Source: an uncultured Paracoccaceae bacterium (GTDB lineage Bacteria; Pseudomonadota; Alphaproteobacteria; Rhodobacterales; Rhodobacteraceae). Taken from it: a stretch of 11,051 bases of DNA. The position numbers and the translations under genes were made by a program. Positions 1 through 6,122 of this stretch are shown here, piece after piece; within the stretch, counting starts at the first letter, position 1; every line of letters begins with the position of its first letter. The DNA is taken from positions 1-11,051 of the forward strand of contig CALBSG010000007.1 of assembly GCA_937927675.1 (NCBI GenBank), read 5' to 3'. The notes beneath the pieces were generated by a model. That model did no database searches. It had not been told where the DNA came from and saw only the letters and a list, made by a program, of their open reading frames with translations.

Positions 1-284
1 AGCGCGCCACCTACACCCGCTTCCACGATATCCCAGACGACAGCCCCCTCCGCAGCGTCCGCCGCAAACTCGGCACCCTCCTCGCCGACTGGCCGAACCA
101 AAGCGCCATCGCCCGCCAAATCACCGGCAAAACCACCGCCCCCACCCGCCGCGACCGGATCAGCCGCAGCCAATCCAAAGGGTCATCCCGCCCCGCCGCC
201 GGTTCCACCCGCTGGTCCGCCAAACGCGTCATAAAATCTCCGCTCTCAAATTGCGGTCAGCTTGCTCCCCAATGGTTAACGTAA
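1..284 (+). CDS. C-terminal end of an unidentified protein (5' end outside window)
   Basis: The frame starting at base 3 is open from the window edge to a TAA at 282-284 and gives 93 residues. It is chosen over the opposite strand because almost every codon up to about base 230 ends in C or G, as in the other genes here. The visible part contains a stretch around RKLGTLLADWPNQSAIARQI that could be helical. A strongly basic, Ser/Arg/Lys/Pro-rich tail follows, which looks disordered. The last 17 codons (from base 231) lose the G/C third-position bias, as though the reading frame had been extended past an older stop. The product is not recognised and no function is proposed. gabT follows on the same strand after 159 bp, a gap with no clear promoter or terminator. 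Confidence 0.6.
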   Translation, partial: RATYTRFHDIPDDSPLRSVRRKLGTLLADWPNQSAIARQITGKTTAPTRRDRISRSQSKGSSRPAAGSTRWSAKRVIKSPLSNCGQLAPQWLT

Positions 285-443
285 GGTGAATCGCATCATG
301 GCGGAGTGGTCGCTTCTCTGGCCTTATGTTTTCCGAACTGGACTTATCGAAAACCCGCCACTGTCCCTTGCACGCCACGCCAGATTTGATCAATTGCCAA
401 GCGACAAAGACCGCGCCACCCCGGCGCCAGAAGGATGTTGATC

Positions 444-1721
444 ATGAAGAACGCAGATGTTGCCAAGCGCCGCGAAGAGGCGATTTCCCGTGGCGTGGGG
501 ATGCAGACCCAGATCTATGTCGACCGCGCGCTGAACTCCGAAGTGTGGGACATCGAAGGCAACCGCTACATCGATTTCGCCGCCGGTATTGCGGTGGTGA
601 ACACCGGGCATTGCCACCCCAAGGTGATGGATGCGGTGTCGAAGCAATTGGCAAAGTTCACCCACACCTGCCATCAGGTTCTGCCCTATGAACATTACAT
701 CCGTCTGGCCGAGCGTCTGAACGCCGCCCTTCCCGGCGATTTCCCGAAGAAGACCGTTTTCGTCACCACCGGCGCCGAAGCTGTTGAAAACGCGATCAAA
801 GTTGCGCGTATCGCCACCGGTCGCAATGCCGTCATCGCCTTTGGCGGTGCCTTCCACGGCCGTACCTTCATGGGCATGACCCTGACCGGCAAGGTGGAGC
901 CTTACAAAAAAGGCTTCGGCGCGATGATGCCCGATGTCTTCCACGTCCCCTTCCCGCAGGACGTCCACGGCATTTCGACCGCCGACGCCATGGCCGGGCT
1001 GACCAAACTCTTCAAGGCCGACATTGATCCGGGCCGCGTTGCCGCGATCATCTTCGAACCCGTGCAGGGCGAAGGCGGCTTCTACCCCGCCCCGAAAGAT
1101 CTGGTGAAAGCCATCCGCGCCCTGTGCGACGAACATGGCATCGTGATGATTGCCGACGAAGTGCAAACCGGCTTTGCCCGCACCGGCACCATGTTCGCCA
1201 TGGAGCAATACGGCGTGGCCGCTGACATCACCACCATGGCCAAGGGTCTGGCCGGTGGCCTGCCGCTGGCGGCCCTGACCGGCAAGGCCTCGATCATGGA
1301 CGCCGCCCATCCGGGTGGTCTGGGTGGCACCTATGGCGGCAACCCGATCGGCATTGCCGCAGCCAATGCAGTCTTGGATGTGATCGAAGAAGAACAGCTC
1401 TGCGCCCGCGCCAACGAGCTAGGCTCGCGCCTGAAGCAAAAGCTGGAGTCGATCCGCGCCACCACGCCGGAAATCTCGGACATCCGTGGTCCGGGCTTCA
1501 TGGTTGCAGTGGAATTTGCCAATCCGTCGAACAAAGAGCCTGATGCCGGCTTCACCAACCGCGTGAAGAACGAGGCGCAAAAGCGCGGCCTGATCCTGCT
1601 GACCTGCGGCGTTTATGGCAACGTGGTGCGCTTCCTTGCCCCGATCACCATTCCGGATGCCCATTTCGCCGAAGCGATGGATATTCTGGAAGCCTCGGTC
1701 GCAGCGGCGCGTCAAGGCTAA
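444..1721 (+). CDS. gabT: 4-aminobutyrate aminotransferase (GABA transaminase), class-III PLP enzyme
   Basis: This cytoplasmic PLP enzyme transfers the amino group of 4-aminobutyrate to 2-oxoglutarate, giving succinate semialdehyde and glutamate. The 425-residue product has the length of E. coli GabT and matches it along its whole length. Visible landmarks include NTGHCHPKV, the cofactor-phosphate loop TTGAEAVENA, AFHGRT, EPVQGEGGF, the PLP-nitrogen aspartate in IADEVQTG (D238) and the Schiff-base lysine in TTMAKGLAGG (K267, equivalent to E. coli K268). The residues that set GABA specificity in the E. coli enzyme (Ile50, Glu211, Val241) are present with a one-residue offset as I49, E210 and V240. 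This favours GabT over acetylornithine or other class-III aminotransferases. ATG 444 is preferred to the in-frame ATG 435 because AGAAGGA (429-435) sits 8 nt before it and overlaps the upstream ATG. No succinate-semialdehyde dehydrogenase gene (gabD) is adjacent. A terminator follows directly, so the gene is probably the last of its transcript. Confidence 0.95.
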   Translation: MKNADVAKRREEAISRGVGMQTQIYVDRALNSEVWDIEGNRYIDFAAGIAVVNTGHCHPKVMDAVSKQLAKFTHTCHQVLPYEHYIRLAERLNAALPGDFPKKTVFVTTGAEAVENAIKVARIATGRNAVIAFGGAFHGRTFMGMTLTGKVEPYKKGFGAMMPDVFHVPFPQDVHGISTADAMAGLTKLFKADIDPGRVAAIIFEPVQGEGGFYPAPKDLVKAIRALCDEHGIVMIADEVQTGFARTGTMFAMEQYGVAADITTMAKGLAGGLPLAALTGKASIMDAAHPGGLGGTYGGNPIGIAAANAVLDVIEEEQLCARANELGSRLKQKLESIRATTPEISDIRGPGFMVAVEFANPSNKEPDAGFTNRVKNEAQKRGLILLTCGVYGNVVRFLAPITIPDAHFAEAMDILEASVAAARQG

Positions 1722-1738
1722 GTCTAAGTAACTGATTA

Positions 1739-1768
1739 CAAAAGCCCCCGGAACCCCGGGAGCTTTTG
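1739..1768 (+). terminator. Rho-independent-type terminator after gabT
   Basis: A hairpin with a 13-position stem (CAAAAGCCCCCGG against CCGGGAGCTTTTG), one C-A mismatch at 1746/1761 and a 4-nt AACC loop begins 17 nt after the gabT stop. The 3' arm ends in the run TTTT, so the A/T end of the stem supplies the U tract. The opposite strand reads equally well (AAAA becomes TTTT), but no minus-strand gene ends here. It separates gabT from the bioMNY operon. Confidence 0.8.
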
Positions 1769-1878
1769 CATGCGGGTGTGTGGTTTTTAACGCAATGCGC
1801 GAAAAGTCGCCTGCCCAGCGCGTGGGCCTGCCGCCTCGCCCACGCCTTCCCCTTGTTCTCGGGGGTCGGGTGCCATTA

Positions 1879-1894
1879 ATTCATGGTCATGAAT
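1879..1894. promoter_or_regulatory. Inverted repeat covering the bioM start codon
   Basis: ATTCATG-GT-CATGAAT is a perfect 7-bp inverted repeat with a 2-nt centre. The left arm contains ATG 1883 and the right arm contains ATG 1889, the two candidate starts of bioM. It could be a repressor operator in the initial transcribed region, or an mRNA structure masking the start, although a 2-nt loop is too tight for all seven pairs to form in RNA. It does not resemble the BioR site I know from alphaproteobacteria (TTAT-NN-ATAA), nor a BirA site. The symmetry is seen; the function is inferred. Confidence 0.35.
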
Positions 1895-2593
1895 AGCATC
1901 CACCTCACGCAAATCAGCTATGCCGTCGCGGGAAAACCCCTGCTGCGCGACCTGTCTTTGGTTTTGACCGGCCGCCGCATCGGCCTGATCGGGCGCAATG
2001 GGTCGGGCAAAACGACCTTGCTGCGCTTGATTGCCGGTCTTGTCGCGCCAACGACGGGACGCCTGCGGATTGGCGACATAGACCCCTTCAGCGACCGCAA
2101 GGCGGCCCTGACCAAGATCGGTATCCTGTTTCAAAATCCGGATCACCAGATCCTGTTTCCAACGGTGGAAGAAGAACTCGCCTTTGGCCTGACGCAAATG
2201 GGCACCCCGTTTCCCGAGGCGCTGATACAGGCGCAGGCGCTGCTGGCCGCCCAGAACCGCGCCCATTGGGCAAAAGCCTCGGTCGCGACGCTGAGCCATG
2301 GGCAAAAGCAATGGCTTTGCCTGCAGGCCATCTTGCTGATGCAGCCCGAAACCCTCTTGCTCGACGAACCCTTCGCCGCACTGGATCTGCCGACCGAAAC
2401 GCGTCTGCGCCGCCATCTGGACGCCTTGCCGCAGCGGCTTATCACCATCGTCCATCGCCCGGACGATCTGCATCACTGCGACGAGGTGCTGTGGCTCGAG
2501 GCAGGTCAGGTGCAGGCGTTCGGCCCGGCCGATCAGGTTCTGCCCGCCTTTACAGCCGAAATGGCCCGACTGGGCTGCGAAGAAGAGGTCTGA
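1883..2593 (+). CDS. bioM: Biotin ECF transporter ATPase subunit BioM
   Basis: This is the ABC ATPase that powers the energy-coupling-factor biotin importer, acting at the inner face of the cytoplasmic membrane with BioN and BioY. The 236 residues contain Walker A GRNGSGKT (37-44), the Q-loop FQNPDHQI typical of ECF/CbiO-type ATPases (Q84), signature LSHGQKQ (137-143), Walker B LLLDEP with catalytic E162, D-loop ALD and switch histidine H191. The signature has His in place of the usual second Gly of LSGGQ, and the switch reads VHRPDD rather than the common THD. Both are seen directly and are probably tolerated variants. ATG 1883 and ATG 1889 are both possible starts, and neither has a strong Shine-Dalgarno sequence. 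Assignment to biotin rather than cobalt, nickel or another vitamin rests on bioN and bioY following directly. The gap to bioN is 32 nt. Confidence 0.92.
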   Translation: MVMNSIHLTQISYAVAGKPLLRDLSLVLTGRRIGLIGRNGSGKTTLLRLIAGLVAPTTGRLRIGDIDPFSDRKAALTKIGILFQNPDHQILFPTVEEELAFGLTQMGTPFPEALIQAQALLAAQNRAHWAKASVATLSHGQKQWLCLQAILLMQPETLLLDEPFAALDLPTETRLRRHLDALPQRLITIVHRPDDLHHCDEVLWLEAGQVQAFGPADQVLPAFTAEMARLGCEEEV

Positions 2594-2596
2594 CCC

Positions 2597-2632
2597 ATGT
2601 TCGTCCCGTCACGGCCTTATCCGCCATGCTGA
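2597..2632 (+). CDS. Possible 11-codon leader ORF overlapping the bioN start
   Basis: ATG 2597 follows AAGAGG (2583-2588) by 8 nt, the best ribosome binding site between bioM and bioN. It opens a short frame encoding MFVPSRPYPPC. The frame ends with TGA at 2630-2632, just past the bioN ATG at 2626, which itself has no good binding site. Ribosomes terminating here could re-initiate at bioN, which would couple bioN translation to bioM. The arrangement is seen in the sequence; translation of the peptide is inferred. A sequencing indel joining the two frames is the main alternative. Confidence 0.3.
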   Translation: MFVPSRPYPPC

Positions 2633-3228
2633 GCCTGACCTCGCCCATCCCGACCCCCGCACATCACTGGCCAGCGGGGCCGAAACTTCTGGCCTTGACC
2701 GCCCTGACCTTTGTCCTGTTCCTGCCGCCCCCCGGCTGGCCTGCGCTTTTGCTTGGTCTTGCGACCTTGGCCGCCGCAGCGCTGGTCGCCCGGCAATGGC
2801 GGTTTTTTGGCAGTTGGGCGCAACTTTTTCGCCCCCTGCTGCCCTTCCTCGTCCTGCTTGTCATCTGGCACGCCATCACTGAAACCCCGATGCAAGGCGC
2901 TGTCGTTCTGACGCGGATGTTTGCAGCCGTCGGGGCGGCCAATTTGATGACTATGACCACACGGCTGGCCGATCTTCAGGCGCTGATGCTTTGGGTGCTT
3001 CGTCCCTTGGCCCCAATCTTGCCAACCAAGCCCCTATCGCTGGCGATTGCGCTGATGATCCGCTTCATTCCCGTGATGGCCGACCGCGCGGCCCAGCTTT
3101 CTGCGGCGTGGTATGCCCGCTCGCCCCGGCGCCCGCACGCCCGGCTGATCGCGCCCTTGATGCTCTCGGCTCTGGACGATGCCGACCATGTGGCGGAGGC
3201 CTTGCGTGCGCGGGGTGGCGTAATGTAG
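2626..3228 (+). CDS. bioN: Biotin ECF transporter transmembrane coupling protein BioN
   Basis: BioN is the EcfT/CbiQ-family membrane protein that connects the ATPase BioM to the biotin-binding subunit BioY. The 200-residue product has several hydrophobic segments (about residues 20-56, 69-88, 92-108 and 136-152). Its cytoplasmic C-terminal half carries the two short coupling motifs of the family: ARS at 164-166, a variant of the usual ARG, and ARG at 195-197 near the C terminus. The N-terminal pattern (short polar leader, HxxPAGxKLLAL) is typical of CbiQ-like proteins. ATG 2626 is the only good start in frame, since the open frame further upstream lies inside bioM. The stop at 3228 is 30 nt before the preferred bioY start. 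It is identified by fold type and operon position between bioM and bioY. Confidence 0.9.
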   Translation: MLSLTSPIPTPAHHWPAGPKLLALTALTFVLFLPPPGWPALLLGLATLAAAALVARQWRFFGSWAQLFRPLLPFLVLLVIWHAITETPMQGAVVLTRMFAAVGAANLMTMTTRLADLQALMLWVLRPLAPILPTKPLSLAIALMIRFIPVMADRAAQLSAAWYARSPRRPHARLIAPLMLSALDDADHVAEALRARGGVM

Positions 3229-3258
3229 ATTGCGATGCGCAAACTGGAGACCCAAGAA

Positions 3259-3801
3259 ATGGATCGCAATCTTACCCACGTCGCTCTTTTTGCCGCTTTG
3301 ATTGCGGCGCTTGGTTTAATTCCCCGGTTTGAACTGGTTCCGGGCATCGGCATCACCGCCCAGTCCATGGGCGTTATGCTCTGCGGCACCATCCTTGGCG
3401 CACGGCTTGGTGGTCTGGCGGCAGGACTTTTTGTTCTGGTTACCTTGCTTGGCCTGCCGATCTGGTCCGGTGGCGTCGGCGGTGTCGCGCTTTTGGCCAC
3501 CGCAAAGGTCGGCTTCATCCTGGGCTTTCCCGTCGCCGCTTTCATCACCGGCTTGATCATGCACCGCCTGCCCGGCCCGATCTTCTTCCCGGCCTTCTTC
3601 GCCTCGATCATCGGCGGCATGGGCGTACTTTATGCCTTCGGTATCCCCGGCATGGCTTGGGGTCTGAACAAAAGCTTGGCCGAGGCCGCGACCATCTCGC
3701 TTGGCTTCCTGCCGGGTGACCTTGTGAAGGCAACCCTCGCCGCTGTGATCACCGCCACCATCGCCAAGGCCCGCCCGGCGGCAGTCTTGTCGCGCGGCTG
3801 A
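3259..3801 (+). CDS. bioY: Biotin transporter substrate-binding subunit BioY
   Basis: BioY is the S-component that binds biotin in the membrane. With BioM and BioN it forms a high-affinity importer, and BioY proteins alone can also support biotin uptake. The 180 residues form about six hydrophobic helices. They contain the family's characteristic segment around LGARLGGLAAG followed by a Gly-rich loop (GLPIWSGGVGG, 65-75), and the conserved FLPGDLVKA motif (150-158, with D154 and K157). ATG 3259 is preferred to the in-frame ATG 3235 because GGAGA (3246-3250) lies 8 nt upstream of it, and the extra eight residues of the longer form are polar and not family-like. It is the last gene of the bioMNY operon and faces the thiolase gene tail to tail, with a stem-loop between them. 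Confidence 0.95.
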   Translation: MDRNLTHVALFAALIAALGLIPRFELVPGIGITAQSMGVMLCGTILGARLGGLAAGLFVLVTLLGLPIWSGGVGGVALLATAKVGFILGFPVAAFITGLIMHRLPGPIFFPAFFASIIGGMGVLYAFGIPGMAWGLNKSLAEAATISLGFLPGDLVKATLAAVITATIAKARPAAVLSRG

Positions 3802-3813
3802 TTGCAGGATCCG

Positions 3814-3845
3814 ATCCCGGCCGGACCTTGTGGGTCTGGCCGGAT
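3814..3845. terminator. Stem-loop between convergent bioY and thiolase genes
   Basis: An 11-bp GC-rich stem (3817-3827 with 3833-3843, one G-T wobble) closes a 5-nt loop in the 51-bp gap between the two converging genes. The next bases, GAT/ATC, can extend it past one bulged C. No U tract follows on either strand, so it is a weak candidate as an intrinsic terminator in both directions. A second hairpin, GCGGCC-TCAG-GGCCGC (3847-3862), lies just downstream and holds the thiolase stop codon in its loop. Confidence 0.5.
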
Positions 3846-3852
3846 TGCGGCC

Positions 3853-4932
3853 TCAGGGCCGCGCCACCACCACGGCTGTTCCAAGCCCTCCTGCGGCCGC
3901 AATCGCTGCAAGGCCAAGCCCCCCACGCAAGCCATGGAACAACCGCACCGCCAAAATGGCCCCCGAAGCCCCGATCGGATGCCCGCGCGCCAGCCCCCCA
4001 CCCCCGATGTTGACGATTTCCGGGTTCACCCCCGCGCCCGTGACGCAGGCCATGGCCTGCACGGCATAGGCCTCCATCACCTCCGCCATCGCCAGATCGA
4101 TCGGCCGCAGGGCCAACCCGCCCAGCGCCGCCGCAATCGCCGCAATCGGTACGAGGCCCGGCTCCTCGGGCGCACCGCCCAGCGTCACCCCGCCCAACAG
4201 ACGCATCCCGCGCCCTGCAGCGATCCGGTCTGACACCACCAGAACAAAGGCTGCCGCATCTGCCGCCACCGCCGCCGTGGCGGCCGTCACGCTGCCCACA
4301 AGCCCCTTGGCCCGCATCGCCACAGGGGGCGTCAGGCGACGGGCAAAGGCATCGCGCGTGACCCCGGCCAGCGGCACGATCTCGGGCCAATCCGCCATGG
4401 CTTGCGCCCGCGCATGGCTGCGCACTGCCCAGTCGGCCTGCGCCGCCGCGGATATCCCCAAACGGTCCGCCAAAGCTGCCGCCGCGGCAGTCATTTCAGG
4501 ATCGCGATTTGGCCAAGGGGTGAAAGGCGCCTGATCGTAAGGCACGGGCTGGCCATCTGCCCCCCGCATCGCCCGCAGGGGCCGCTGCGAATAGCTTTCC
4601 ACCCCGCCTGCCACCACGACCTCGGCCGCGCCACTGTCCACCAAGGCCCGCGCCAGCAACAGCGCATCCAAGCCCCCCGCACATTGCCGGTCAATCGTCA
4701 GCCCGGCGACCCGTTCGGGCAGGCCCGCCGCCAAAGCCACCCGCCGCGCCGGATTGCCGCCCGCGCCAAGAGCATTGGCCACGATCACCTCGCCCACCGC
4801 TTCTGGGGCAAGGCCGGCATCGGCCAGCACCGCCTGCACCACCGGCGCGCCGAGGTCTTCAATACGCAGGTGGGCAAAACCGCCACCCCGCGGGCAAACG
4901 GCCGTGCGCCGGGCTGCCAAGATCACCGCCAT
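3853..4932 (-). CDS. Thiolase-family protein with an altered active site (acetyl-CoA acetyltransferase-like)
   Basis: The 359-residue product is a thiolase-fold protein, shorter than the usual 390 or so. The nucleophilic cysteine is kept in DRQCAGGLDAL (C84), as is the catalytic histidine in GHPIGASG (H318). Two other active-site elements are changed. The NEAF motif reads MEAY (286-289), and the C-terminal motif that normally carries the proton-transferring cysteine (CxGGG) reads AAAGGLG, with Ala at 345. Ordinary acetoacetyl-CoA cleavage or synthesis is therefore doubtful. A related acyl transfer or condensation starting at C84 remains possible. ATG 4932 is chosen because it overlaps the 3' end of the acyl-CoA ligase gene by 10 nt, a translational-coupling arrangement, and the protein then begins with the family-typical MAVILAARRTAV. 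Convergence with bioMNY and pairing with a ligase recall B. subtilis yhfS/yhfT/yhfU. The fold is secure; the substrate is unknown. Confidence 0.88.
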   Translation of the reverse strand: MAVILAARRTAVCPRGGGFAHLRIEDLGAPVVQAVLADAGLAPEAVGEVIVANALGAGGNPARRVALAAGLPERVAGLTIDRQCAGGLDALLLARALVDSGAAEVVVAGGVESYSQRPLRAMRGADGQPVPYDQAPFTPWPNRDPEMTAAAAALADRLGISAAAQADWAVRSHARAQAMADWPEIVPLAGVTRDAFARRLTPPVAMRAKGLVGSVTAATAAVAADAAAFVLVVSDRIAAGRGMRLLGGVTLGGAPEEPGLVPIAAIAAALGGLALRPIDLAMAEVMEAYAVQAMACVTGAGVNPEIVNIGGGGLARGHPIGASGAILAVRLFHGLRGGLGLAAIAAAGGLGTAVVVARP

Positions 4933-6068
4933 CCCATCGCCCTTTCCACCGCCGCCAGATCCGTCTTGCCCGACCCGAGCATAGGCCAATCGGCCAAGCG
5001 ATAGATAGTCTTCGGCGCCTTCAACGCCCCCATCGCAGCACGACAGGCCCGCAGGATCGCCGCATCCGCCGCCGCCCCCTGCACCACCGCCACCAGATGC
5101 ACCCCGCGCAAAGCGTCAGGCCGGGGCAACACCGCCGCCCGCGCCACCCCCGGCAGACCCAAGAGAAACGCCTCGATCTCCTCTGGAAACACGTTCTGAT
5201 CCGCCACCGTCACCATGCGGCCCGCGCGGCCCGACAGATAGAGAAACCCCTCTTCCATCCAGCCCATCTCGCCGACCGAAAGCCACCCCTCACGCCAGCG
5301 GGCAGAGCCGGGGTCATCCCCGGCATAGCCTTGGAAAAGATAGGGGCTGCGGACCCAAACCTCGCCCTGCTCGATGGCAATCTCCACCCCCGGATAGGGC
5401 CGCCCGACCGACGCCTCGGGGCAATCCGGCCCGGACAAGGTGATGAAACTCGCCTCGGCCGCCCCATAGAATTCCTGCACCACCGCGCCCGGCGCCATCG
5501 CCGCCAAACCGGCGCGTAACTGCGCGTCCAGCTTTGATCCGCCAACCAGAACCCGCGCCAACGGCAGCTCTGGCCCACCCGCCTCCACCATCAGCCGCAA
5601 TTGCGCGGGCGTTGCATAAAGCAGCGCAACCTTCCGCTCGGCCAAAGCTAGCCGTTGCCGGTCTGGGCGCAGATCATCCAGCAGATGCAACTCCGCACCA
5701 AGCGATAGCGCCTCCACCGCCCCATAAAGCGCCAGCGAATGGACAAGCCGCCCGAGGACCGCCACCCGCACCCCCGGCCCAATGCCGAAAAGCGCCCCGT
5801 TCACCGCAAAAGATGCCTGCCACGATGCGACCGAACGCAGGATCCGTCGCGCCACCCCGGACGAGCCAGAGGTCAGCGTCTCAAAAAACCCCGGACCCGC
5901 CGCAAGCTCGCCCGCGCCGCCAATGCGAAATGCGCCGCCAAACGCCCCGGACAAAGCCAGCGCCGTCGGCTGTTCGGCCAATACCCCACCTGCCCCGGCG
6001 CGAAACGCCACCGGCCCTGTGGCATCGACCACCCGCGCCGCGGGATGCAGTTGGAACCCGCCCTTCAT
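4923..6068 (-). CDS. AMP-forming acyl-CoA synthetase (compact)
   Basis: This is an ANL-superfamily adenylating enzyme, expected to activate a carboxylate with ATP and pass it to CoA in the cytoplasm. Motifs in order: phosphate loop TSGSSG (66-71), adenine-binding EFYGAAE (199-205), hinge region GWLSVGEMG (261-269), GR at 280-281, QNVFPEEIE (291-299) and the C-terminal catalytic lysine in GSGKTD (K368). The usual ribose-binding TGD triad reads VGE, an Asp-to-Glu change (E267). The protein has 381 residues against 480-550 for most relatives, with only about 65 residues before the phosphate loop, so much of the N-terminal subdomain is missing. ATG 6068 is preferred to GTG 6101 because the 11 extra residues look non-native. 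A GGGAG lies 13 nt upstream, which is rather far. Stop and thiolase start overlap by 10 nt. It resembles YhfT-type ligases and, by my guess, may act on a dicarboxylic or medium-chain acid. Confidence 0.87.
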   Translation of the reverse strand: MKGGFQLHPAARVVDATGPVAFRAGAGGVLAEQPTALALSGAFGGAFRIGGAGELAAGPGFFETLTSGSSGVARRILRSVASWQASFAVNGALFGIGPGVRVAVLGRLVHSLALYGAVEALSLGAELHLLDDLRPDRQRLALAERKVALLYATPAQLRLMVEAGGPELPLARVLVGGSKLDAQLRAGLAAMAPGAVVQEFYGAAEASFITLSGPDCPEASVGRPYPGVEIAIEQGEVWVRSPYLFQGYAGDDPGSARWREGWLSVGEMGWMEEGFLYLSGRAGRMVTVADQNVFPEEIEAFLLGLPGVARAAVLPRPDALRGVHLVAVVQGAAADAAILRACRAAMGALKAPKTIYRLADWPMLGSGKTDLAAVERAMGWR

Positions 6069-6070
6069 CT

Positions 6071-6098
6071 TGGCAAAAATACTCCCGCGCGGCGCGCG
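6071..6098 (-). other. GC hairpin plus T-run with GAGTATTT motif between aroQ and the ligase gene
   Basis: On the minus strand, CGCGC-GCC-GCGCG (6098-6086) is followed by GGAGTA and then TTTTT (6079-6075), directly before CCAAGATGAAG at the ligase start. This could be a weak terminator or attenuator after aroQ. The GAGTATTT core recurs at 8657-8664. I recall such strings being frequent between genes in Rhodobacteraceae, but cannot verify this here. Confidence 0.35.
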
Positions 6099-6122
6099 CA
6101 CTGCCCCGCCAGAAATCCCGGT

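Noticed and set aside
285..443. Promoter, tRNA or small RNA upstream of gabT
   Set aside because: The gap has no convincing -35/-10 pair, no cloverleaf and no hairpin with a U tract. A GAATC (GANTC methylation site) near 288 is too short to mean anything alone.
390..1310. Long open frame on the minus strand opposite gabT (about 306 codons)
   Set aside because: It mirrors the GC-rich third positions of gabT, has a Gly/His-rich composition and resembles no family. gabT is beyond doubt on the other strand.
1722..1882. BioR-type site (TTAT-NN-ATAA) or BirA site upstream of bioM
   Set aside because: I searched by eye and found no match to either, only the unrelated inverted repeat at 1879-1894.
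2266..2625. Upstream extension of the bioN reading frame into bioM
   Set aside because: The extension is Arg/Pro/Ser-rich frame shadow of bioM. The CbiQ-like protein begins at ATG 2626.
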